From positions 21,588 through 85,587 of the forward strand of contig JAESUZ010000138.1 in assembly GCA_017311185.1 (NCBI GenBank): DNA of 64,000 bases, written 5' to 3'. This DNA comes from Proteles cristata cristata. Lineage: Eukaryota > Chordata > Mammalia > Carnivora > Hyaenidae. The notes beneath the pieces are model-generated. The model searched no databases, had not been told where the DNA came from, and saw nothing but the letters and a program-made list of their open reading frames with translations. The position numbers and the translations under genes were made by a program. Shown here piece by piece: positions 57,801 to 64,000 of the stretch; the first letter of the stretch is position 1, and each line of letters starts with the position of its first letter.

Positions 57801-58088
57801 ACGCAACCTCTTACCTGTTTCCCCATCTCCTCCAAGACTTGCATGCTGTCCGGCTGGGGCCATTTTCTTTGCAGACTCAGGAAGCCTTCATCATCTCAAA
57901 ACCTCAGACAAGCTGACTCTGGCTTCCTCCCTTGCCCAGATTCTGCCCACACCCCCTCCAAGGATATGTGATTCGGCCAGGCTGGGAAAACCGGGCCTCG
58001 CATGGGCCAGCACCCAGCCTCCCGGGGACTCCCTCTCTCCTCCCAGCCCCAGCAACGTTTGGGCAGACCACCTGGTGCCCCAACTTAC

Positions 58089-58223
58089 CAATGTGCTTCC
58101 CATACATGTGGTAGAAAAAGGAGACGCAGTAGAACTTAGCGCTGGCATTGTACAAGGGACTCACCAAACGGGCTCGGTCCCCCAGCTCCCGGGGCCTTGA
58201 TGTCTCAATGAACATGTAGTAGC
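58089..58223 (-). CDS. MDGA1: MDGA1 visible exon 7: MAM domain, second part
   Basis: The exon continues the MAM domain with [19 protein letters not shown], then [20 protein letters not shown], which holds the third MAM cysteine and an N-glycosylation sequon (NAS). F-x-C-x-x-F-x-Y-H-M-Y-G is the most conserved MAM segment. Acceptor CAACAG, donor GTAAGT after CACATTG; 135 bases, phase 1 to 1. A short 171-base intron separates it from the preceding exon, and a long 4.4-kb intron follows. Confidence 0.97.
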
Positions 58224-58394
58224 CTGTTGGGGAGGGGGAGATACACCAACAGCCTCCACCTCACCCCACACAGGCCCCTTCCCTCTGATTCCCTCACTGT
58301 CTTAACTTCATCTGACCCCCAGGTGCCTCACCCATCGCACCTCGTCCCCCCTGCCTCACAACACAGCACCGCTTGCAGTGGGCCATGTCCTCAC

Positions 58395-58547
58395 CCTCAG
58401 GGGTGCCGCTGATATCAGTGGGGGGACCAGTGTTGGGGGAACGCTTGGGATTCTGGGTGAGGGCATTCTGCCGTGTCCAGTCAAAGTTGTCTGTCAGGTC
58501 CTGGGTGTAGCCACAGATCTTCTCATCTTCAAAGTGGCAGGTATTGT
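58395..58547 (-). CDS. MDGA1: MDGA1 visible exon 6: MAM domain, first part
   Basis: The MAM domain begins here with the hallmark [16 protein letters not shown], giving two of the four conserved cysteines, followed by NFDWTRQNA, the usual 'W-x-R' segment. Further on, [14 protein letters not shown] matches the MAM 'DHT...G' loop. The acceptor is AAAGCAG and the donor GTGAGG comes after CCTGAGG; 153 bases, phase 1 to 1. MAM domains mediate extracellular protein contacts; in MDGAs the domain is close to the membrane anchor. Confidence 0.97.
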
Positions 58548-59568
58548 CTGCTTTGGGGTGAGGGTGGGGATGAGACAAAGAGGGTCAGGCTCCTTGGGTC
58601 CCCTGACCCAGCTCTGCCCTCCCAGGCCCACCCCGAGGCGGGTCCCATGCATCCAGACAGTGGGCCCAGGATCTCAGGGCTTGAGAAACGAGACAACTGG
58701 GCTCCTGACAAATTCGTTCCCAGAACAGAACCTCTTAACCTCTGTGTACCAAAGACCCTCTGTCACCTAGTAAAGGCTAAGGACTCCATCTCAGAATAAT
58801 AATTTTAGATGCATGAAATGAAATACACAGGGTTACAAAGGAAATCAATTATGTTGAGATACACCTGTCAAAATATTTAAAAAGCTAATTTGTGATTTAA
58901 TAATAAGTGGGCTTCTTTATTATCTAATTAAATAACAAGATCTAGTGTTGGGTCTAATAACTGCTGTGATTTTGAAGTTCTAATGAATGTTAATGATATT
59001 TAGAAATAGCTGCAACAACTTTAAGGTGACGTGAAAGCATCAGGTTTGTACTGATGACAAAGTCACAGGTAGCGATGTTACTACTGTGGTTTGTCGCCTA
59101 CATTCATCACTGAAGGAGATGTTAAACTTCTGCTAGAAGTCAGGGAAAATAAAGAAGTAATTGTATGCCCTTCTGTGTTCCAGGGTCATGGACCCCCCTG
59201 AACTCTATCTATACACAGATCCTTCGTGGGGAGACCGTTTTATGGGTCTCAGTTTCAGTACCCCAGCCAGAGAGAGCAGGGGATGTGGATTAGTCTGATC
59301 TGTTTTCCTTTTAAGGACTGTGAACTTTAGTGACTGAGGAGGAAAGGCCCTGAGCTTGAGACATCTCCACAACTGCCCCGCCCCCACCTGTAAGCACAGA
59401 ATAAATCGTGGGTGCCCATGTCTCCAAGCCAAGCTCCTTTCCCCTTGGCTTCTCCTTCCAGCTGCTGGCCTCCACCCATTTTCTGAGCGTCTCTCAGGGT
59501 CCTTTCCTCCCACCGCGGGAGTCTTCGTGTCCCCAAAGGCTAGGAGATGTGGGAGGGAGGTGTCTCAC
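58548..59568 (-). other. MDGA1: MDGA1 intron between microexon and MAM exons
   Basis: A 1021-base intron whose middle (about 58710-59205) is an AT-rich old interspersed repeat. The rest is unique sequence with no feature I recognise. Confidence 0.85.
58710..59205 (+). repeat. Old AT-rich interspersed repeat, probably DNA transposon
   Basis: The sequence runs from 'taccaaagaccctctgtc' to 'tcatggacccccctgaa', with related GGACCCC-type words near the two ends in opposite senses. I recognise it as a repeat seen widely in mammals but cannot name the family. Confidence 0.5.
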
Positions 59569-59592
59569 CTGACAGGTTGGGAGAGTTGATGG
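59569..59592 (-). CDS. MDGA1: MDGA1 visible exon 5: 24-nt microexon with NLS glycosylation sequon
   Basis: This very small exon completes the split proline codon and encodes INSPNLS, joining IIHYTE to DNTCHFEDE across the FN3-MAM linker (TEPINSPNLSDNTC). The acceptor is TTTCTCAG, just after a pyrimidine tract, and the donor GTGAGA is strong. Length is a multiple of three and phase is 1 to 1, so skipping it would keep the frame and remove eight residues, including the N-L-S sequon. The same linker peptide is present in human MDGA1 as I remember it, which supports inclusion as the normal form. It is too short for ORF-based finding; I located it from the flanking phases. Confidence 0.93.
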
Positions 59593-59818
59593 CTGAGAAA
59601 GAAAGTAGGAAAACCAAGTCAGAACTGAGGTGTGGGACTGCACAAAAGGGTGCCCAGGCTTGGGAACAGGGGACAGGGTTCCCGAAATGAGGACTGGTGG
59701 CCAGAGGGGTCCAGGCTGCAGTGACAGAGTAGAACACTACACGGTGGCAGTGGGGGCAAGCTCTGGACCCATGTGGGGAGGTCGGAAGGGATCCCCAGCG
59801 TATGAGATGGGCCCACCC

Positions 59819-59858
59819 TTACCACCACCACCACTACCACCACCACCACTACCACCAC
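59819..59858. repeat. (CCA)n / (GGT)n repeat against a splice donor
   Basis: About 13 near-perfect CCA units with CTA interruptions, read as GGT in the gene. The repeat begins within four bases of the GTAGGT donor of the FN3 exon and ends in GGTAAGGG, itself a good donor-like sequence. Reading on into the intron meets a stop after five codons. Confidence 0.9.
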
Positions 59859-59862
59859 CTAC

Positions 59863-60040
59863 GCTCTGTGTAGTGGATGATGCGTGAGGCCATGTCACCC
59901 GCCCCGAAGGTGGTGTAGGGCGTGAGGCGGACCTCGTAGCTGTGGGGCACACGGAGGTCAGTCAGGATGTACTCCAGCAGCTGTCCCTTCTCCACACGCC
60001 GCACTGGGATGGCCTTCACCATGGCGTTGTGCTGATTCAA
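59863..60040 (-). CDS. MDGA1: MDGA1 visible exon 4: second half of FN3 domain
   Basis: The exon reads from LNQHNAMVKAIPVRRVEKG through LLEYILTDLRVPHSYEVRL to the domain end TPYTTFGAGDMASRIIHYTE. LRVPHSYEVRL matches the FN3 E-F loop and F strand with the tyrosine of the tyrosine corner. Acceptor TTTGCAG. It is 178 bases, phase 0 to 1, ending in C followed by the donor GTAGGT. The intron that follows opens with a GGT-type repeat directly against the donor. Confidence 0.97.
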
Positions 60041-60884
60041 CTGCAAATACAGGGAGTTCCCAGATGCCCAGCAGGCCACACCCTCTACCTGAGCACCAGC
60101 CCAGGCCCCCATGACACTTGGAGGGTGGGGTGGGGGGCAGTGTCAGGGTGCAGAAGGATCAACGGACTAAGAACTCAGACTCTCAGTTTCCCCATCTGTG
60201 AGATAGGACAATCACTCCTTCCATGCCTGCCTCCTAGGGCTGTCTTAGTAAACGATAGCAACACGTATTGAACAACAAATGTATGCTGGATGCTGTTCAG
60301 GGTAATTTACCATTATGAACTAATTTGCTCCCCAAAATAACAACCTTATGAGGTGAAACATTATAATTACTCCTATTTTACAGAGAAAAGGCTGAGGTCA
60401 AACAGATGTCATTTGCCCTAGCTCATATAGAGCTGGATTTTAGCCTAAGTAGTCTGCCCCAGAGCCACACTTTTACCCTCCGTACCTACTGCCCCTTGGG
60501 CAGAACTACACAGACTTAGACTACACAAAAGATCAGCACAGCTCTGGCCTTGCATTCTAAAGATCCTGTGGATGAGACTACACCCCACCTTAAGCTCCTG
60601 ACCCAAGAGTAGAGTCTATGTTTTGGGAACAGAGCTAGTGGCTCTGCCCTTTTTCCTGTCTGAATCCAGCAGACCGAGTCCAATTCCCCAGACTGTGCCC
60701 AGAGCATCGGTCCAGAGGAGGCAGGTCCCCAGAGCCTCCCAGTTTCTGCTGCTGTATCCAGAACACTTTCTAGATCTGAAGAGTTGTCTATAAGGGAGCC
60801 AAGCCCTGCCTCTATCCCCCTCCCATGACTTGACGGACATTCCCAGGGTCAGCTTGCACCCGGGCCCCTGTCCCCTTGGCCCAC
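60041..60884 (-). other. MDGA1: MDGA1 intron inside the FN3 domain
   Basis: An 844-base intron containing two back-to-back old MIR pieces. The donor GTGGGC is weaker than the others in this gene; the acceptor TATTTGCAG is ordinary. Confidence 0.85.
60150..60470. repeat. Two MIR fragments in opposite orientations
   Basis: 60150-60250 reads as reverse MIR ('ctcagtttccccatctgtgag'). About 60260-60470 reads as forward MIR ('tattttacagagaaaagg', 'tcatttgccctagctcata'). Both are old and lie in the FN3 intron. Confidence 0.65.
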
Positions 60885-61036
60885 CTGGCGGACACTGAGT
60901 CTGTAGTTGAGCAGGGGGTCGACAGCGTCGGGCTCCCTCTGGGTCCACTGCAGCACATAGGAGTAGTTCTTGGACAGCTTGTGGCTGCGGGTGGGGTTGG
61001 GGGTGTCGAAGTAAAACTCCGGGCTGTAGGCTTTGG
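60885..61036 (-). CDS. MDGA1: MDGA1 visible exon 3: first half of FN3 domain
   Basis: This exon opens with AKAYSPEFYFDTPNP, the linker into the fibronectin type III domain. It then has the B-strand region KNYSYVLQWTQREP with the conserved FN3 tryptophan, and the C-strand LLNYRLSVRQ. KNYSY contains an N-glycosylation sequon (NYS). The acceptor is CTCTCAG and the donor follows CGCCAG with GTGGGC, leaving the exon in phase 0. The 152 bases (phase 1 to 0) join in frame on both sides. The extracellular FN3 domain links the Ig rod to the MAM domain. Confidence 0.96.
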
Positions 61037-61039
61037 CTG

Positions 61040-61510
61040 AGAGGGTGGGGAGGGGGGCGTGGGGCCGGGGAGGGGAGGGGATGGGGAGAGACACAGAGAC
61101 AGGGAGCACCGGAAAGGGAGACAGGAGAGGATGGTGAGGAACAGAGAGAGGGCATGGGGAGACAAAGAGAAAGGGAATATAGTGACAAGAGGAGACGGTG
61201 GGAGAGGAGAATGAGGGGCAGTAGAAGGGAAGATGGGAAACGGAGAAAAGGGAGATGGGCAGTTCAAAAGGTGGTATTGGTGAGAACAGAGAGGAAAGGC
61301 CAAGGAAAGCCAGAGAAAAGAGAAATTTGGAGGACACAGGGGAGGGATATTAGAGAAGACACAGGGAAAGGGGATGGGGAAAAAGACACAAAGAAGGGTA
61401 AGGATATTGAGGTACAAGGAAGAGAAAGGAGAAGGATAGAGAGAGACAAAAAGGTGGGGAGACAGGGAAAGTGTGGGAGAACAGGGGAGAGGGGAAGGAG
61501 GTGGGAAATG
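61040..61510 (+). repeat. Long polypurine (GA-rich) tract
   Basis: About 470 bases that are nearly all A and G on the plus strand (GAGA, GGAGAG, AAAGGG units without a fixed period). In MDGA1 pre-mRNA this reads as CU-rich sequence running straight into the FN3 acceptor at 61037. Such tracts bind PTB-type proteins and can form triplex DNA. Confidence 0.8.
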
Positions 61511-62099
61511 TCACAGGGGCCTCTGGCTGGCAGGGCTGGGTGGGGAAGGGCTGGGAAGTGACCTGTGGCCCTGGTCCCCTGCTGTTGAGTGAGGAAATCC
61601 AAACAAGGGCTAAAGGGGCACCCAGTCAGTCGGGGCTGTTGGGAGATCTGGGGGTGCAGAAGGGGGGACAGGAACACCCGTGGCTCCTGGGGTGCTGCCA
61701 GCAGCTCTAGTGACGGGGAACCAACTCTCCCTCATGAAGGGGGGGGGTCAGCAACTCCTTTGGCCCCTATGCACTCCCCTTGGCCCTCACCACGGCCCTT
61801 TCTGAATCACCCAGGCCCGCCTGCAGCCCCAAACAGCCCACCCGGGAGTGACTTGATGACAAGGTGGACTGAGACGGATTTCTGGCACCGAGGAGCCTGA
61901 ATCTCTGGGTGACAGCTTAGGAAATGTGTGCTGGCTGGACCAGGGCCACCCACGACGTTCCACAGAGGTTGCTGAGCGTCGTCTTCTCTAAGCTACAGCT
62001 CAGGCCCCTCATATTAGGCCTGCGGTCACGAAAAGGGTCCTCCATCCGCAGCCTCTGGGAGCACGGCCAAAAGCGGAGGGGCTTGAAATGTGAAGGCTG

Positions 62100-62650
62100 G
62101 GACGGGGCGGTGCCCAGGACTTGAGTGGGCGGGTTTAAACCTGGTGTGGGCGGGGCTGGAGTGTACCGGCTACCAAACAAAAGGGGGGGGGCAAGAAATG
62201 GAGAGCTAGCATTGGACGAGGCTCGAAGGGGTGGAGCCTATGCGTCGGGCTGTTGGTGCCTAGGCGCGGTGTGAGGGGCGAAGCCTAAGCTTGGGGGAGC
62301 AGAGGTTTAAAGAGGCTGGGCTGTCCGAGGCCAAGGAACGGGGCTGAGCTGAAACGGGCGGGGCTTAGGGCACCTACACGCCGACCTGGAGAAGACGTAC
62401 ACCTGGAGTGGGCGTGGGCGAAGGGATCTAGCCTGTCTGGAGGGGACAAGGCTGTAAACGAAGTCACGGTTAGGTCCGTGAGGCATGGGCGGGGCCTAGA
62501 CCTGGCATGGGAGGGTCTTGGAGAGGCAGGGGCCTGAACCCAGTACCCGCAACTGGAAAGGGGCGGGGCCCAGGCCGGGAGTGGGCGGGGCTGGAGTTGG
62601 GGCGGAACCTGGTCCCAGGTGGGCGCGGTTGGGTGGGGCGGGACCCACGG
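62100..62650. promoter_or_regulatory. GC-box cluster in MDGA1 intron (possible CpG island)
   Basis: The plus strand repeats forms of GTGGGCGGGGC about ten times over 550 bases, spaced irregularly and embedded in CpG-bearing sequence. These match Sp1/KLF-type GC boxes. They may be an intragenic CpG island or internal promoter, or only a decayed GC-rich minisatellite; the sequence does not decide. Confidence 0.35.
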
Positions 62651-62659
62651 GACGCTCAC

Positions 62660-62944
62660 CCGAGACCTGAAAGACGCAGGTGGCCGAGCCCACGTCATTG
62701 GAGATGCTGCACTCGTAGCTGCCGCTGCTGTCGCGGGTGACGGCGTCGAGGCGCAGTTCGGAGTGGTCGGGAGCCTCAGCGGCGACGGGGACAGCAGGCG
62801 GCGGAGGCAGCAGCTGCCCTTTGAAGCGCCACACGGCCGAGGCGATACGCTGGGGGCTGCCTCGGAGCAGCGAGCAGCGCAGCAGCACGGGCCGGCCCAG
62901 CGCCTGGCGCACATCCTGGGAGCTGGGCTCCACCTCCGGCGGGA
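62660..62944 (-). CDS. MDGA1: MDGA1 visible exon 2: Ig-like domain 6
   Basis: This is the last, membrane-nearest Ig-like domain before FN3. The acceptor is CCCCCAG at 62945-62951 and the exon joins the previous one to read LNVQ-FPPEVEPSSQDVRQ. Domain marks are the first cysteine in VLLRCSLLRG, the tryptophan in AVWRFKGQ, and D-x-S-G-x-Y-x-C in DSSGSYECS. An extra cysteine occurs near the end in SATCVFQV. The exon is 285 bases, phase 1 to phase 1, the usual symmetric form for one-domain Ig exons. It ends after VFQVS plus one base, followed by the donor GTGAGC. The exon is very GC-rich and has a proline run (LLPPPPAVPV) in the middle of the domain. Confidence 0.97.
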
Positions 62945-63719
62945 CTGGGGGCGGGGGCGGCGGTCAGCGGGGCCGAGTGGGGTTTGAGGAGCGGTCCCAT
63001 TGAAGGCGACGCACTCGACCCTGCTCCCGCACCCCGCACCCTGGAAGGATCTCAGAGCGGATGCACGCTCACAACCCCCTGGTGTGCAGGTACCCACCCC
63101 CTCCCGGCCCTTTCCTCCAGCCGTGCTTCCCAGACTGGGCCCTCAGTCCTGCCTCAAGGAGTCCCCTCACCCCGCCATGTAGTGAAAAGCAGCATAACGT
63201 CGGGGTTTAGAGCATGATCCCCGGAGCTAGTTGCCTTAGGTTCAAATCTCCGCCCTGCCTCAAATTAGCTAGCGAGATGTTAGGCAAGTTACTTATCCTG
63301 GGACTCGGTTTCTCTATGCGTAACATGATAGAGTCTATAGGGCTGTGGAGGGTTACATAAGTTCATGCATTAAAATGCTCTTAGAGCAGTGCTTGGCACA
63401 AGGTGAGTTAACTCTCATCGTTACAGTATCAGACACAAAGTGCTCCCCTGAAGGTCTTTCAAGCTTCCGTTTCTACCTGTTAAAATCAGTTATTTCTTTG
63501 CTCACTGGGTCCCTGGGAATGAAGGTGGGAGCGGGGGGCACTTGGTATTGGAAGTGTGGCAAGGGTCACAGACCTCCCACCTTAGAACACGGGGGTGGCA
63601 AGATTTTAGGGGTATCCGCAGTGCTTGGAGGGGGTTGGTTGGAGTGTAGGAAGGGGTGAAGAGGGGTGAAGAGGGAGGGACAGCTCTGATGGTGGTCCAG
63701 GCGGGGCGATGGGACTCAC
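62945..63719 (-). other. MDGA1: MDGA1 intron between Ig5 and Ig6 exons
   Basis: A 775-base intron that starts GTGAGT and ends with a C-rich tract and CAG. It contains one old MIR element and no other recognisable feature. Confidence 0.85.
63190..63420 (-). repeat. MIR element in MDGA1 intron
   Basis: The segment follows the MIR consensus in reverse: 'ggttcaaatct...' core, 'aggcaagttactta' and the 'agtgcttggcaca' end. It is old and diverged and lies wholly inside the Ig5-Ig6 intron. Confidence 0.75.
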
Positions 63720-64000
63720 ACTGCACGTTCAGCTGCACCTGGGCCTCGCGGGGGCGCACGTTGAAGCCATTATACCGAGCCGTCTGGCAGCGGTAGGTCC
63801 CAGTCATGTCTCGGCTCACGTGCTCCAGCCGCAGCTTCCCGTCCGGGGTCTCCTCCAGGGCCAGCCCCGAGGGCAGCAGCGCCGCCTCCTTGTCCACGCG
63901 GGACCAGAGCACCGGCGGCCGCGGCTTGCCTCGAACCTCACACTGCAGCTCAGCGGGCGAGCCCTCCCGCACTGTCACCACGGCCCTACCCTTGGGCACG
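63720..64000 (-). CDS. MDGA1: MDGA1 visible exon 1: Ig-like domain 5 (partial at window edge)
   Basis: This exon codes for an Ig-like C2/I-set domain of the extracellular rod. The frame is fixed by the codon at 63999-63997 (V of [13 protein letters not shown]). Visible marks are the first cysteine in AELQCEV, the core tryptophan in PVLWSR, and the second cysteine in the D-x-T-G-x-Y-x-C motif DMTGTYRC. The exon ends after QVQLNVQ with one extra base (phase 1) at 63720, followed by the donor GTGAGT. The window edge cuts its 5' end, so the acceptor is not seen. At 281 bases it is close to the size of one Ig exon, so probably only a few bases are missing. Position in the chain suggests it is the fifth of six Ig domains; that number is inferred from the known family layout. 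Confidence 0.95.

Larger units (their letters stand above)
53699..58088 (-). other. MDGA1: MDGA1 intron inside the MAM domain (4.4 kb)
   Basis: The longest visible intron. It holds the only SINE found in the gene (53892-54104), a (CG)(CA) microsatellite (54152-54208), an L2 pair in opposite orientations (about 55420-55800 and 55890-56290) and further L2/MIR scraps near 57380-57800. The stretch 54210-55400 and most of 56300-57380 show nothing I can name. Confidence 0.85.
61037..62659 (-). other. MDGA1: MDGA1 intron between Ig6 and FN3 exons
   Basis: A 1623-base intron with two unusual halves. The part next to the Ig6 exon (about 62100-62659) is rich in GC boxes (GGGCGG on the plus strand) with decayed repeat-like units. 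The part next to the FN3 acceptor (about 61040-61510) is an almost pure purine tract on the plus strand, hence pyrimidine in the pre-mRNA. No transposon was recognised. Confidence 0.85.
47860..64000 (-). other. MDGA1: MDGA1 gene, 3' half (10 visible exons plus 3' UTR)
   Basis: MDGA1 encodes a GPI-anchored neuronal surface protein with six Ig-like domains, one FN3 and one MAM domain; the family binds neuroligins and restrains synapse formation. Seen here: ten minus-strand segments that join in one frame, each bounded by AG and GT, giving Ig, Ig, FN3, MAM and a C-terminal GPI signal in the family order. The 512 visible residues are a little over half of the ~955 residues I recall for the human protein. 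I chose MDGA1 over the paralogue MDGA2 because the tail (PGSGA...QLWGPM...FLLALQR) and the microexon PINSPNLS match MDGA1 as remembered, and because the surroundings are GC-rich. The neuroligin-binding first Ig domains and the promoter lie outside. No frameshift or internal stop is present. Confidence 0.96.

Noticed and set aside
60812..61417. 201-codon and 190-codon minus-strand ORFs near FN3
   Set aside because: They are the CU-rich intron tract read in frames that differ from the FN3 frame; low-complexity S/P/L/F residues only.
62285..63097. 270-codon minus-strand ORF across the Ig6 exon
   Set aside because: Different frame from the Ig6 exon and reads through splice sites into introns; a shadow of the GC-rich exon.
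47860..64000. MDGA2 instead of MDGA1
   Set aside because: The C-terminal GPI signal and the FN3-MAM linker fit MDGA1 as remembered, and the gene is compact and GC-rich, unlike MDGA2.

Overview
The window is mammalian nuclear DNA, most likely from a cat (Felidae). The evidence is about 25 copies of the tRNA-Lys-derived carnivore SINE in its feline form (start GCGCCTGGGTGGCTCAGTCG, B-box GGTTCGAGCCC, CT-rich middle, AATAAA-rich A tail). With them are carnivore LINE-1 3' ends and the usual old mammalian repeats (MIR, L2, hAT). The species cannot be told from the sequence.

Only one protein-coding gene is supported: the 3' half of MDGA1, a brain GPI-anchored Ig/FN3/MAM cell-surface protein. It is read on the minus strand from about 64000 down to about 47860. 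Ten exons are visible and all join in frame at GT/AG sites. In order they give one Ig-like domain (partial at the window edge), a last Ig-like domain, an FN3 domain from two exons, a 24-nt microexon, a MAM domain from four exons, and the GPI-signal tail with its stop and a 3' UTR of about 4.6 kb. That is 512 residues with no frameshift, so the gene looks intact; its first exons and promoter lie beyond base 64000.

The remaining ~47.8 kb lies downstream (3') of MDGA1 and has no gene I can support. 1-1.6 kb: a LINE-1 3' end and SINEs. 1.6-8.3 kb: mostly unique sequence with L2, MIR and hAT fossils. 8.3-9.4 kb: an L2 split by three insertions at one target. 9.4-12 kb: unique sequence, a candidate conserved element and another L2. 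12-13.5 kb: an old repeat burst open by nested SINEs. 14.4-28.6 kb: dense SINE and old L1/MIR/L2. 28.6-32 kb: unique and old-repeat sequence with two candidate conserved elements. 32-35.3 kb: two LINE-1 3' ends head to tail with young SINEs. 35.3-47.8 kb: old repeats, a perfect-looking hairpin, a young SINE and a CpG-rich patch near 43.1 kb.

No new biological system is evident. The most useful observations are the microexon that carries an N-glycosylation sequon, low-complexity tracts beside MDGA1 splice sites, two possible poly(A) sites with complementary CA/GU tracts between them, the nested and serial retrotransposition sites, and a few candidate regulatory elements. Family names for old repeats are from memory of their consensus sequences and were not checked with a masker.
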